From Ideonella sp. (GTDB taxonomy: Bacteria; Pseudomonadota; Gammaproteobacteria; Burkholderiales; Burkholderiaceae_C), in NCBI GenBank assembly GCA_015075165.1, contig JABTUY010000005.1:372001-436000 (forward strand): 64,000 bases of DNA. Reading direction: 5' to 3'. The stretch's first letter is position 1. Every line of letters begins with the position of its first letter. Under the pieces are notes generated by a model. That model did no database searches. It was not told the origin of the DNA and was given only the letters and a program-made list of their open reading frames with translations. Position numbers and translations under genes: made by a program. Shown piece by piece: positions 50,652 to 59,322 of the stretch.

Positions 50652-51636
50652 CGCGGGCGCTGCGCTGCCGGTGGCCGCGAGGCTGGCAACGCCGCCGCTG
50701 CGCGCACTGCTCGCCGCGCTCGGGCTTGTGCTGCTGGCTGTCGCGGCCTTCGTGGCTTGGCAGCACGCGAGCGTGCCGGCACCGTACCGCTACCAGGCGG
50801 CGCAGGCTCATGGGCACGAGCCCGTGCGGCGGGTGCAGGTGGTCGCGGCCGATGGCGACCAGGTGATCGCCGAAGCCGAAGTCGCAACCGACGCCAGCGG
50901 CCCGCTGCTGCTGGATTGGCACGCCAAGGTCGACGAACCGTTGCTGCACCTGGTGGTGCCCGCGGACGAAACGAGGGTACTGGCGGCGGTCGTGGCCCGC
51001 CATCGAGGGCCGGCAACGCCGGTGCTGGGCTGGTGGGATACCTCGCGCCAGTTGGCGCATTGGGGCGGCGGCGAGATGTACTTCGACCGCCATCTCGGCG
51101 TGCCGCTGTTCGTGCCGAAGGCCTGGGCCGGGCGGCGCGAGAAGATCTCGCAGGTCGAGCAGGCGTTCTGGGGCGGAGCGGCGGCGCCGCAGCAGCGCGC
51201 CGCGTTCGAGACTTTCGCGCGCGCGCTTGTCTCGCCCGAAGACGAGGGCGTGAAGCTGTTGCGTTCGCTGGTGCCGGGCCGCAAGGCGCTGCTCGTGCTC
51301 CACCTGCGCGACGTGATCGCGCTCGGGGAGATGTTCCCGGCCAAGCTCGGCGTTTCGTTCCAGGACTTTGCCGACCCGGGCGATGTGCACCGCTCGGTGC
51401 GCGGCGTGCAAGGGTGGCTGCGCGAGGGGTCGCATGCCGCCTACAGCGTGACCAAACTGCCGGGCAATCTGCTGCGTGCAGTGGCGCTGCGCGACGAGGC
51501 CAGCGCCGACACGCTGATCGCGCGGCTGCTGCCCTTCATTGGCAACCGGCAGGACGATGTACGAGGGCTGACGCTGGTGTACCGAACCGGCGGCTACTCG
51601 GTGTTCGAGCTGGCGCCGGCTGATCCCGGGCCGTGA
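50635..51636 (+). CDS. haoB: HaoB-like hydroxylamine oxidation partner protein
   Basis: A 333-residue protein with one N-terminal transmembrane helix (about residues 22-42, LRALLAALGLVLLAVAAFVAW) and a soluble domain presumably in the periplasm (FADPGDVHRSVRGVQGW and LTLVYRTGGYSVFELAP near its end). Its size, topology and position directly after haoA match HaoB of nitrifiers and methanotrophs, whose job is unclear (maturation or complex partner). It has no CXXCH motif. The ATG at 50635 lies inside the haoA end, overlapping by 17 bp. Identification rests largely on context. Confidence 0.75.
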   Translation: MAAATDAGAALPVAARLATPPLRALLAALGLVLLAVAAFVAWQHASVPAPYRYQAAQAHGHEPVRRVQVVAADGDQVIAEAEVATDASGPLLLDWHAKVDEPLLHLVVPADETRVLAAVVARHRGPATPVLGWWDTSRQLAHWGGGEMYFDRHLGVPLFVPKAWAGRREKISQVEQAFWGGAAAPQQRAAFETFARALVSPEDEGVKLLRSLVPGRKALLVLHLRDVIALGEMFPAKLGVSFQDFADPGDVHRSVRGVQGWLREGSHAAYSVTKLPGNLLRAVALRDEASADTLIARLLPFIGNRQDDVRGLTLVYRTGGYSVFELAPADPGP

Positions 51637-51660
51637 GCGGCTCCGGCGGGCGGAGCGCGC

Positions 51661-52587
51661 TCACGTCATCGCGGCCGTCGCGCCGGCCTCGTCCGCCGCC
51701 TCGGCCTCGAGCTGCGTGCGCAGCTCGCGCTCGAGCAGCTCGAGCGCGCGGCCGCGGTGGCGATTCAGCCGCGTGACCATGCGCGGGCCGAACGCGTAGC
51801 GGTTGCCGTTGGCGTAGTCCACCGCCTGCAGCCGGCCGTCGCGCATCTCGTCGCGGATCAGGTGGGTGGGCAGCCAGCCGTAGCCCAGGCCCATCGCGAT
51901 CGCGCGCTTCTTGGTCTCGAAGTCGCTCAGGTACAGCGCACGGTTGCCGTCGGCGGCCACCAGGTCGTCGGAGGTGCCGATCTGCGCCCGCGAATCCTGG
52001 ATCGTGATCTTCACGAACTCGCGCAGGTCGACGCTGCTGACGTTGCGCCGCCCCGCCAGCGCATGCCCGGGCGCCACGCACAGCACGAAGGCGATCTCGG
52101 GCAGCAGCGCGACGCGGTAGTGGGCCTCCTCGTCGATCTCGCGCGCGATCATCAGGTCGGCGTCGTCGTCCTCGAACGCCGCCTGCACGCCGCGCAGAAA
52201 CTCCAGCTTCAGCCGCACCCGGGTCGGTGCGCCTTGCTCGGTCAGCGTGCGCAGCGCGCGCATCACCGGCGCCATCGGCAGCGCGCCGTCGACCACCACC
52301 TGCAGGTACGGCTCCCAGTCCTGGTTGAGGTTGCGCGCGATCGAGCGGATGCGCGCCGCGTGGTGCAGCAGCTGGCGGCCCTCTTCGAGCACCATCACGC
52401 CGGCCGGCGTCAGCTCGGCGCGGTAGCCGTCGCGGTTGAAGATCTCGACGCCGAGCTGCTCCTCGAGCTTGCGGATCTTGTAGCTCACCGCCGCCTGGGT
52501 CTTGTTCAGGCTGACGGCGGCCTTGGTGAAGCTGCCCTGCGCCAGGATCGCTTCGAGGATTTCCAATGCACCGAGGTCGACGATCAT
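51661..52587 (-). CDS. LysR family transcriptional regulator
   Basis: A 308-residue regulator. The N-terminal winged helix is visible in LEILEAILAQGSFTKAAVSLNKTQAAVSYKIRKLEEQLG. It carries a LysR effector domain, including ADLMIAREI and GLGYGWLPTHLI. The ATG at 52587 gives the normal start. It diverges from the solute-binding protein gene at 52719 and probably controls it, and is convergent with haoB. Confidence 0.9.
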   Translation of the reverse strand: MIVDLGALEILEAILAQGSFTKAAVSLNKTQAAVSYKIRKLEEQLGVEIFNRDGYRAELTPAGVMVLEEGRQLLHHAARIRSIARNLNQDWEPYLQVVVDGALPMAPVMRALRTLTEQGAPTRVRLKLEFLRGVQAAFEDDDADLMIAREIDEEAHYRVALLPEIAFVLCVAPGHALAGRRNVSSVDLREFVKITIQDSRAQIGTSDDLVAADGNRALYLSDFETKKRAIAMGLGYGWLPTHLIRDEMRDGRLQAVDYANGNRYAFGPRMVTRLNRHRGRALELLERELRTQLEAEAADEAGATAAMT

Positions 52588-52718
52588 GGCGCCACGTTCA
52601 TTAAGCGGCTCGATGTTGCCCAGCAATATTTTGCGCTTTCTTCGCTGTCGCCCCGCGGCTAGCCTTGCGTGCCGCCGGCACGACGCCGTGCGCGGCGCGC
52701 AGCGAGGAGACCCGCACC

Positions 52719-53789
52719 ATGACCCTGAAGCACACCCCGAACCGGCTGCGCCGGCGCACCCTCGGCGTGGCCGGCGCCGCGCTGGCCATGCCCGCGCTGT
52801 GGCTGGGCGCGCGCGCGGCCGAGAAGCTGCTGGTGCGCACGCCCGGCGGCAGCTACGACGAGAAGCGCCAGCACACGGTGTACGAGCCGTTCCGCAAAGA
52901 GACCGGCATCGAGGTCGTGCCGGTGCCCAGCAGCGCCGGCAAGCTGGTGGCGATGTTCAAGGCCGGTCGCCCCGATCTCGACGTGATCGAGACCGGCCCC
53001 GACATCCTCTGGCTGCTCGAAGACGCCGGCGCGCTGGCGCCGATCCCGTACAACGAGTTCAAGTTCACCAATCCCGACGACATCGAGGCGTTCGCGCGCA
53101 CGCGCTTCCACGTCGGCATGACGTCGTACAGCGACGTGCTGGGCTACAACACCAAGGCCTACAGCGCCGACAAGGTGCCGCGCAGCTGGGCCGAGTTCTG
53201 GGACGCCAAGGCGTTTCCCGGCCCGCGCGGCATGGCCGACATGCAAAGCGGCGTGCCGAACCTCGAGTTCGCGCTGCTGGCCGACGGCGTGGCGCCCGAC
53301 AAGCTCTACCCGATCGATGTCGACCGTGCGTTCAAGTCGCTGTCGCGCGTGCGGCCTGCGGTGGTCAAGTTCTGGGATTCCGGCGCGCTGTCGGTGCAGC
53401 TGCTGGCCGATGGCGAGACCGTGCTCAGCACGATCTGGAGCAGCCGCGCGCAGGGCGCACGCGACAAGGGCGCGCCGGTGGCGATCCAGTGGAACCAGAA
53501 CCTGGTGAACCTCACCTCCACCTCGATCGTCAAGAACTCGCGCAGCCCGGCGGCGGCGCGCCTGTTCGTCGACTACACGCTCAGCCCGGCGGTGCAGGAG
53601 CGCTGGCTCAACGCCAACCGCGAGTTCCCGATCAACCGCAAGGCCTATGCGGGCCTCGCGAAGGAGCTGCTCGACCCCGAAACCGGCAAGCCATGGACGG
53701 CCTCGCGCGGCATCCCGAAAGATGCCCGCTGGTGGGCCGACAACCGGCAGCGCGTCAGCGAGAAGTGGGGCAAGTGGATCATCTCGTGA
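52719..53789 (+). CDS. Orphan ABC solute-binding protein, paralogue of 41674 gene
   Basis: A 356-residue binding protein with RLRRRTLGVAGAALAMPALWLGARA, a twin-arginine-like signal. It shares with the 41674 protein the order of YEPFRKETGIEVV, SWAEFWDAKAFPGPRG, KFWDSGALSVQLLADGET, VAIQWNQNL and RWWADNRQRVSEKWGKW. Its own permease and ATPase genes are missing; only an aldo/keto reductase follows, by overlap (GTGA). It might borrow the importer at 42762-45606. GAGGAG precedes the ATG. Confidence 0.88.
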   Translation: MTLKHTPNRLRRRTLGVAGAALAMPALWLGARAAEKLLVRTPGGSYDEKRQHTVYEPFRKETGIEVVPVPSSAGKLVAMFKAGRPDLDVIETGPDILWLLEDAGALAPIPYNEFKFTNPDDIEAFARTRFHVGMTSYSDVLGYNTKAYSADKVPRSWAEFWDAKAFPGPRGMADMQSGVPNLEFALLADGVAPDKLYPIDVDRAFKSLSRVRPAVVKFWDSGALSVQLLADGETVLSTIWSSRAQGARDKGAPVAIQWNQNLVNLTSTSIVKNSRSPAAARLFVDYTLSPAVQERWLNANREFPINRKAYAGLAKELLDPETGKPWTASRGIPKDARWWADNRQRVSEKWGKWIIS

Positions 53790-54862
53790 ACGGCAGCGAC
53801 GGCAACCCTGGCACGGCGGTGACGGTGCCGCACCGCGCGGTGGCCGGCGGCCCCGAGCTGCCGCTGCTGGCGCTGGGCTCCTGGTACACCTACGACCGCA
53901 TGGATTTCGACGAGGTGGTCGCGATGCTGCGCCTCGCGGTCGACAGCGGCATCACGCTGTTCGACGTCGGCGTCTACGGCCGCTACCCGCAGCGCCACCC
54001 GCTGGGCAATCCGCGCTACGGCCGCACCTGGACCGACGTGGTGTTCGCCCATGCGATGCGCGTGGCCGGCATCGCGCGCGAGCGCTACATGACGGCCGAG
54101 AAGATCTGGATGTGGGCCTACCCGCGCTTGCGCCTCGAGCAGCAGCTCGACCATGCGCTGCTGCGGCTGGGCACCGACCACAGCGACTTCGTGATGCTCG
54201 GCGACATGGAAGATGCGTTCGACCTCGGCGCGCTCGTCGAAGAGGTGGCGCAGCTGATCCGGCGCGGCAAGGCGCGCTGGTGGGGCGTGAACAACTGGTC
54301 GGCCGACGAGCTTGGCCGCGCGCACGCCTACGCGCTGGCGCACGGCCTGCCGCCGCCGAGCCTGGCGCAGCTGAAGTACAACCCGGCGCGGCGCACCAAG
54401 GCCGAGTCGGCGCTGTGGTGCGACTTTCTGGCGCGCAGCGGCGTGCGGCTGCAGGCCTCCGACATCTTCGAGAGCGGCTACTTCGCCGGCCGCACCGAGC
54501 TGACGCGCGGCGTCGCACGCGACGTCGGCGGCGTGCAGCCGCTGATCGCCGCCGCGTCGTCGCGCTTCAGCGCGGTGGCCGCGGGCATCGGCGCCACGCC
54601 GGCACAGCTGGCGCTGGCGTTCTGCCTGTGCCACCCCGAGATCGGCAACGTGCTGTTCGGCTGCACCTCGCGCGCGCAACTGCGCGAGAACCTCGGCGCG
54701 CTCGCACTGTGGCAGCGCGAGGGGCGTCGCCTGGTCGCGCTGGTCGAGGAGTTCTGGTTCGACCGCGACCGCGTTGACCCCGCGGCGTCGTGGTCGGCGC
54801 AGCCGGTCGAGCTGCCGCCGGTGGTCGGGCACGGGCACGGCGCGAGCGGCGCGCCGGCCTGA
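53786..54862 (+). CDS. Atypical aldo/keto reductase family protein
   Basis: A 358-residue (alpha/beta)8-barrel protein of the aldo/keto reductase superfamily, translated from a GTG overlapping the preceding stop. Visible: ALGSWYTYDRMDFDEVVAMLRLAVDSGITLFDVGVYG, with Asp60 and Tyr64 four rather than five residues apart; Lys106 in TAEKIW; and RLGTDHSDFVMLGDMED, where the usual catalytic His is absent. The C-terminal barrel has SLAQLKYNPARRT and TPAQLALAFCLCH. It may be a non-catalytic or altered relative, or an ABC-transport associated enzyme. The substrate is unknown. Confidence 0.75.
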   Translation: MNGSDGNPGTAVTVPHRAVAGGPELPLLALGSWYTYDRMDFDEVVAMLRLAVDSGITLFDVGVYGRYPQRHPLGNPRYGRTWTDVVFAHAMRVAGIARERYMTAEKIWMWAYPRLRLEQQLDHALLRLGTDHSDFVMLGDMEDAFDLGALVEEVAQLIRRGKARWWGVNNWSADELGRAHAYALAHGLPPPSLAQLKYNPARRTKAESALWCDFLARSGVRLQASDIFESGYFAGRTELTRGVARDVGGVQPLIAAASSRFSAVAAGIGATPAQLALAFCLCHPEIGNVLFGCTSRAQLRENLGALALWQREGRRLVALVEEFWFDRDRVDPAASWSAQPVELPPVVGHGHGASGAPA

Positions 54863-54878
54863 CACGCCCCGCTCGCGC

Positions 54879-54940
54879 GGCGCATCGGGCTGACTGGTGC
54901 CGCGCGCACGGCGCATCGGCTTGGCTGGTGTCGCGCGCAC
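54879..54940. repeat. Tandem duplication, 2 copies of 31 bp
   Basis: Copies at 54879-54909 and 54910-54940 match at 27 of 31 positions. Both begin GGCGCATCGG and end CGCGCGCAC. The second abuts GGCGCTACGATGG, which holds a possible -10 element (TACGAT 54946-54951) for the RidA-like gene. Confidence 0.7.
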
Positions 54941-55025
54941 GGCGCTACGATGGCCCGATCGGCAGCGCCGCCGCCGCGTCGATGCCGCCATGCCATCAGC
55001 CACCGATGCCCGAGGAGCTCTCGCC

Positions 55026-55439
55026 ATGCCGACACGCGCCATCAACCCCTGGACCTGGCAGGACCGGCTCGATTTCTCGCAGGCGATCGAGGTGGTCGGC
55101 GCCGAGGCGGTGGTCTATTGCGCCGGCCAGGTGTCGGTCGACGCCGATGGCCGGCCGCTGCACGCGGGCGACCTGCAGGCGCAGTTCCATTGCGCGCTCG
55201 ACAACCTCGAGCGCGTGCTGGGTGGTGCCGGCCTCGCGCTCGGCGACGTGGTGCGGCTGAACTACTACGTGACCGACATCGCGGCCTTCCACGCCGCGTC
55301 GCCGATCGTCGGCGCGCGGCTGCAGGCGGCACGCTGCAAGCCGGCGTCGACGCTGCTGCGCGTGGCCGGCCTCGCGCTGCCCGAGCTGATGATCGAGATC
55401 GAGGCCACCGCGGTGCGCCTGCCGCGCGAGCTTGCCTGA
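55026..55439 (+). CDS. RidA (YjgF/UK114) family protein
   Basis: A 137-residue single-domain RidA-like protein. VYCAGQVSVDADGRPLHAGDLQAQ and LNYYVTDIAAFHA are family segments. In enteric RidA an Arg (about 105) needed for enamine/imine deamination sits in a PARS context; here the sequence reads CKPASTLLRVAGL, so that Arg appears replaced by Ser. It may therefore be a non-deaminating paralogue. The ATG at 55026 fits family length. It stands 85 bp before the DUF1993 gene. Confidence 0.85.
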   Translation: MPTRAINPWTWQDRLDFSQAIEVVGAEAVVYCAGQVSVDADGRPLHAGDLQAQFHCALDNLERVLGGAGLALGDVVRLNYYVTDIAAFHAASPIVGARLQAARCKPASTLLRVAGLALPELMIEIEATAVRLPRELA

Positions 55440-55523
55440 TCGCAACCCGTCGCCGCGCTTGCCGTGCGATGCTGCGGCCGGCGCGGCGCGCGAGCGCCGC
55501 GGCCGATGGCGGGAGCCCTGACG

Positions 55524-56030
55524 ATGAAGATCTCGATGTACCAGGCCAGCGTGCCGCGGCTGGCGAACCTGCTGGAGAACCTGTCGCGCATCCTCGACAA
55601 GGCGCGCGCGCACGTCGACGCCGGCCACGCGACCGAGCGCGCGCTGATGGACGACCGGCTGGCGCCCGACATGTACCCGTTCTCCAAGCAGGTGCAGATC
55701 GCCTGCGACAAGGCGCGCAGCATGGTCGCGCGCCTGGCCGGCATGGAGGTGCCGGCGTACCCCGACGACGAGACCACGCTGGCGCAGCTGCAGCAGCGCA
55801 TCGCGCGCAGCGTGGCATTCATCCGCAGCGTGCCGGCCGAGCGCATCGACGGCACCGACGACCACGACATCGTGCTGCCGGTGACCGGCGTGCCCACGCG
55901 CTACAAGGGCCTGCAGCTGCTGCTCGGCCACTCGATGCCGAACGTGTACTTCCACGCCACCACCGCGTACAACCTGCTGCGCCGCAACGGCGTGCCGATC
56001 GGCAAGCGCGATTTCCTCGGCAACCCGTAG
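55524..56030 (+). CDS. DUF1993 family protein
   Basis: A 168-residue DinB-like helical protein matching the DUF1993 family: MKISMYQASVPRLANLLENLS, LAPDMYPFSKQVQIACDKA, and the closing SMPNVYFHATTAYNLLRRNGVPIGKRDFLG are characteristic. Function unknown; DinB relatives can bind metals or thiols. The ATG at 55524 has GGGAG upstream. Confidence 0.85.
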   Translation: MKISMYQASVPRLANLLENLSRILDKARAHVDAGHATERALMDDRLAPDMYPFSKQVQIACDKARSMVARLAGMEVPAYPDDETTLAQLQQRIARSVAFIRSVPAERIDGTDDHDIVLPVTGVPTRYKGLQLLLGHSMPNVYFHATTAYNLLRRNGVPIGKRDFLGNP

Positions 56031-56072
56031 GCGGCGCTGCCGTCGCGTTGCGGCGCGCGGTGCGAGCGGGCG

Positions 56073-57167
56073 CTAGATGCTGCGCCACGCGGCCGGGCTC
56101 AGCCCGCTCCAGCGCTTGAACGCATGCCGGAAGTTCGCCGCGTCGCTGAAGCCCAGCGCGGCGGCGATGTCTTCGTTGCTCATGCGCGTGCGGCGCAGGT
56201 AGTCCAGCGCGAGCTGGTGGCGCACCTCGTCGAGCAGTTGCTGGAACGAGCGGCCCTCGGCCAGCAGGCGCCGGCGCAGCGTGCGCGAGCTGATCGCCAT
56301 CTGCGCGGCCACCGTTTCGATGTCGGGGAACTGGCCCGGCGTGCGCAGCAGCAGGCCGGCCACGCGCGCGGCGGTGCTGGTCACGGCGAGCGCCGCGCCG
56401 CCGCGGGTGCCGTGCGCAGCGGCCGCCTGCAGCTCGGCCAGCAGTTGGTCGCAGGTGTGCTGCACCATCGCCGCGGTGATCGCGTTGCCGGCGGCCAGCG
56501 GCCGCTCGAGCCACGCGGCGTCGAAGCGCAGCTCGTCGGCGCCGCTGTCGAACGCCACGTCGGTGCAGCCGAGCAGCTCGCCGTACAGCGCCGCGTGCGG
56601 CGGCGCCGGGTACGACAGCCGCACGCGCAGCGGTGCCAGCGCGGCGCCCAGCACGTCGCGGTGCAGCGCCAGCTGCGTGCCGAGCTGCAGCTCGATCACC
56701 GCGCGCAGCAGCGGTGCGTCGCCACGCAGGCCGAGCGTGTCGCTGAACGACCACACGGCCTCGTCGCCAGCGTGCGCGAACGCCAGCCCGATCAGCGGCG
56801 ACGCCAGTGCGCGGTAGCGCAGCGCAAAGTCGATCGCGTGGCGCGGCGTGGGGCTGGCCAGCAGCGCGTAGCCATACAGGCCCAGGTGGGTGATGCGCAC
56901 GCGCGTGCCGGTGCGCAATGCCCAACCCGGCTCGGGCGCCAGCGTGGCGGCGCGCGCCAGCACCGCGAGCAACTGGCGCACCGAGACGCGCGCCTCGGGG
57001 TCGTCGAGCATCGCCGGCGCGACGCCACTGCCTTCGAGCAGCGCGGCCACCGGCACGCCCTGCGCGCCGAGCGATTCGGCGAGCAGCGCGATCTTGTACG
57101 GGCGGTGCAGGCGGTCGTCCGGCAGGTCGCCCAGACGGTCGTCGCTGCCGTGCGGGTGGTCGGTCAT
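56073..57167 (-). CDS. AraC family transcriptional regulator
   Basis: A 364-residue regulator with an N-terminal AraC_N-like effector domain (about 20-235) and C-terminal helix-turn-helices: DIETVAAQMAISSRTLRRRLLAEG, MSNEDIAAALGFSDAANFRHAFKRWSGLSPAAWR. It diverges from the BASS transporter gene across 202 bp, so it is the likely regulator of the 57370-63237 run. A TAAACT hexamer (57188-57193, minus) lies 20 nt before the ATG. Confidence 0.88.
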   Translation of the reverse strand: MTDHPHGSDDRLGDLPDDRLHRPYKIALLAESLGAQGVPVAALLEGSGVAPAMLDDPEARVSVRQLLAVLARAATLAPEPGWALRTGTRVRITHLGLYGYALLASPTPRHAIDFALRYRALASPLIGLAFAHAGDEAVWSFSDTLGLRGDAPLLRAVIELQLGTQLALHRDVLGAALAPLRVRLSYPAPPHAALYGELLGCTDVAFDSGADELRFDAAWLERPLAAGNAITAAMVQHTCDQLLAELQAAAAHGTRGGAALAVTSTAARVAGLLLRTPGQFPDIETVAAQMAISSRTLRRRLLAEGRSFQQLLDEVRHQLALDYLRRTRMSNEDIAAALGFSDAANFRHAFKRWSGLSPAAWRSI

Positions 57168-57369
57168 CGCAGCGCGAGGGGCGACGCAGTTTAGGGCCTG
57201 TTCACGCTGGCCGCGCCGCTTGTGCAGGCGGCGCGGCGTTTGTCCGGATTCCACCGCCTGCCGTCCACATTCAACCTCGGCAGCCGCGGCGGCCCGACCC
57301 AGAATCGACGCCGCCGCCCGCGGCGAACCGCCGGCCGGCCCACGACAACCACAACGAGGAGCTGAGGCC

Positions 57370-58293
57370 ATGGCCGACATCGACCTGGTGCGGCTGAACT
57401 TCAATCCGCAGGCGCAGCTCGGGCTCAACCTGGTGCTGGCGCTGGTGATGTTCGGTATCGCGCTGGACCTGAAGCTCGACGACTTCAAGGCCGCGCTGCG
57501 CACACCGCGCGCGCTGGCGATCGGGCTGGTCAGCCACCATCTGCTGTTTCCGGCGTTCACATTCGGGCTGATCCAGCTGCTGCGGCCGCAGCCATCGATC
57601 GCGCTGGGCATGCTGCTGGTGTCGTCGTGCCCGGCCGGGCACATCTCCAACTTCTTCACCCACCGCGCGCGCGGCAACGCGGCGCTGTCGGTGTCGATCA
57701 GCACGCTGTCGACCCTGGGCGCGATCGTGGCCACGCCGCTGAACGTGGCGTTCTGGGCCTCGCTCGACGGCCCGATGTCGGCGCTGCTGCGCAGCTTCTC
57801 GCTCGACCCGCTGCAGATGCTGATCGACGTGGCCATCCTGCTCGGCGTGCCGCTGGCCGCGGGGCTGACCATCTCGCACCGCTGGCCGGCGCTGGCGAAG
57901 AAGGCGCACGGCCCGCTGCGCAGCTTCTCGCTGGTGGTGTTCGTGGTGTTCGTGGCCGCTGCGCTGGCGCTGAACTGGGGCATCTTCCGCGAGTGGGGCC
58001 AGCGCGTGGTGGCGCTGGTGCTGGTGCACAACGCGCTGGCGCTGACGCTGGGCTACCTGTTCGCGCGCGCGGCGCGCCTGCCCGAGCGCGACCGCCGCGC
58101 GGTGGCGTTCGAAACCGGCATCCAGAACTCGGGGCTGGGCCTGGTGCTGGTGTTCAACTTCTTCGGCGGCCTGGGCGGCATGGCGATCGTCACCGCGTGG
58201 TGGGGCATCTGGCACATCATCGCGGGCCTGAGCCTGTCCACCTGGTGGATGAAGCGCGACCCGGCGCCCGCGCCGGTGCGTGCCACGCCATGA
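57370..58293 (+). CDS. BASS/SBF-family sodium-symporter-like transporter
   Basis: A 307-residue membrane protein of about nine helices from the bile acid:sodium symporter superfamily (SBF). SSCPAGHISNFFTHRARGNAALSVSISTLSTL and GIQNSGLGLVLVFNFFGG are its conserved substrate and sodium-site segments. AGGAG precedes the ATG at 57370. Its stop overlaps the next gene (ATGA). Such proteins import organic acids, sterols or pantoate-like anions. Confidence 0.88.
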   Translation: MADIDLVRLNFNPQAQLGLNLVLALVMFGIALDLKLDDFKAALRTPRALAIGLVSHHLLFPAFTFGLIQLLRPQPSIALGMLLVSSCPAGHISNFFTHRARGNAALSVSISTLSTLGAIVATPLNVAFWASLDGPMSALLRSFSLDPLQMLIDVAILLGVPLAAGLTISHRWPALAKKAHGPLRSFSLVVFVVFVAAALALNWGIFREWGQRVVALVLVHNALALTLGYLFARAARLPERDRRAVAFETGIQNSGLGLVLVFNFFGGLGGMAIVTAWWGIWHIIAGLSLSTWWMKRDPAPAPVRATP

Positions 58294-59258
58294 CGAGCCG
58301 GCGCATCCTCGTCACTGGCGCCGGCGGTTACCTGGGCCGCCAGGTGGTGGCCGCGCTGTCGCAGCCCGGCAGCGGCGCCGAGGCCGTGGTGGCGCTCGAC
58401 GTGCGCGAGGCCGCGCAGCAACTGCCGGGCGTGGTCTACGCCACCGCCGACATCGGCGACCCCGGCCTCGCCGAGCGGCTGCGCGCGCAGCGCATCGACA
58501 CCGTGGTGCACCTGGCGGCCATCGTCACGCCGGGGCGGCGCAGCGACCGCCAACGCGAATACCAGGTGGACGTGGAGGGCACGCGCAACGTGCTCGACGC
58601 GTGCCTCGCCGCCGGCGTGCGGCGGCTGGTGGTGTCGTCGTCCGGTGCGGCCTACGGTTACCACGCCGACAACCCGGCGTGGCTGCGCGAGAGCGATGCG
58701 ATTCGCGGCAACGAGGCGTTCGCCTACTCGTGGCACAAGCGGCTGGTGGAAGAGATGCTGGCGCTGGCGCGCGAGCGCACACCGCAGCTCGAGCAGGTGG
58801 TGCTGCGCATCGGCACCATCCTCGGCGAGACGGTGGACAACCAGATCACCGCGCTGTTCGACAAGCCGCGCCCGCTGGCGGTGGCCGGCGCCGACAGCCC
58901 GTTCGTCTTCGTGTGGGATCAGGATGTGGTGGGCGTGATCCTGCACGCGCTGCGCGGTGCGCCGGCCGGCGTCTACAACGTGGCCGGCGACGGCGCGCTC
59001 AGCATCCACCAGATCGCCGCGCGCATGGGCAAGCGCTGCCGCGTGCTGCCGCCGGCGCTGCTGCTGGCCGCGCTGTGGCTCGGCCGCCGGCTCGGGCTGA
59101 CGCCATACGGCCCGGAGCAGCTGCGCTTCCTGCGCTACCGGCCGGTGCTCGACAACCGCCGTCTGAAGGAGGTGTTCGGTTACCGGCCGCGCAAGACCTC
59201 GGCCGAGGTGTTCGATTTCTGGTGGGCGGCGCGCCAGCGGCGCGTGGCGGCGCAATGA
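58290..59258 (+). CDS. NAD-dependent epimerase/dehydratase (extended SDR)
   Basis: A 322-residue extended short-chain dehydrogenase. It has the Rossmann loop LVTGAGGYLG, the active-site serine region VVSSSGAAYGY, and Tyr/Lys of the catalytic YxxxK in FAYSWHKRLVEE. The C-terminal third is variable and contains hydrophobic LPPALLLAALWLGRRLG, reminiscent of steroid/flavonoid-type epimerases. It overlaps the BASS gene by four bases. The substrate is not deducible. Confidence 0.87.
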   Translation: MTSRRILVTGAGGYLGRQVVAALSQPGSGAEAVVALDVREAAQQLPGVVYATADIGDPGLAERLRAQRIDTVVHLAAIVTPGRRSDRQREYQVDVEGTRNVLDACLAAGVRRLVVSSSGAAYGYHADNPAWLRESDAIRGNEAFAYSWHKRLVEEMLALARERTPQLEQVVLRIGTILGETVDNQITALFDKPRPLAVAGADSPFVFVWDQDVVGVILHALRGAPAGVYNVAGDGALSIHQIAARMGKRCRVLPPALLLAALWLGRRLGLTPYGPEQLRFLRYRPVLDNRRLKEVFGYRPRKTSAEVFDFWWAARQRRVAAQ

Positions 59259-59322
59259 TCACGCCCGCGCGTGCCGCCGGCGCCGCGCGCCGCAACGCGA
59301 TGTGGCGCGGGGGCGCGCAGCG

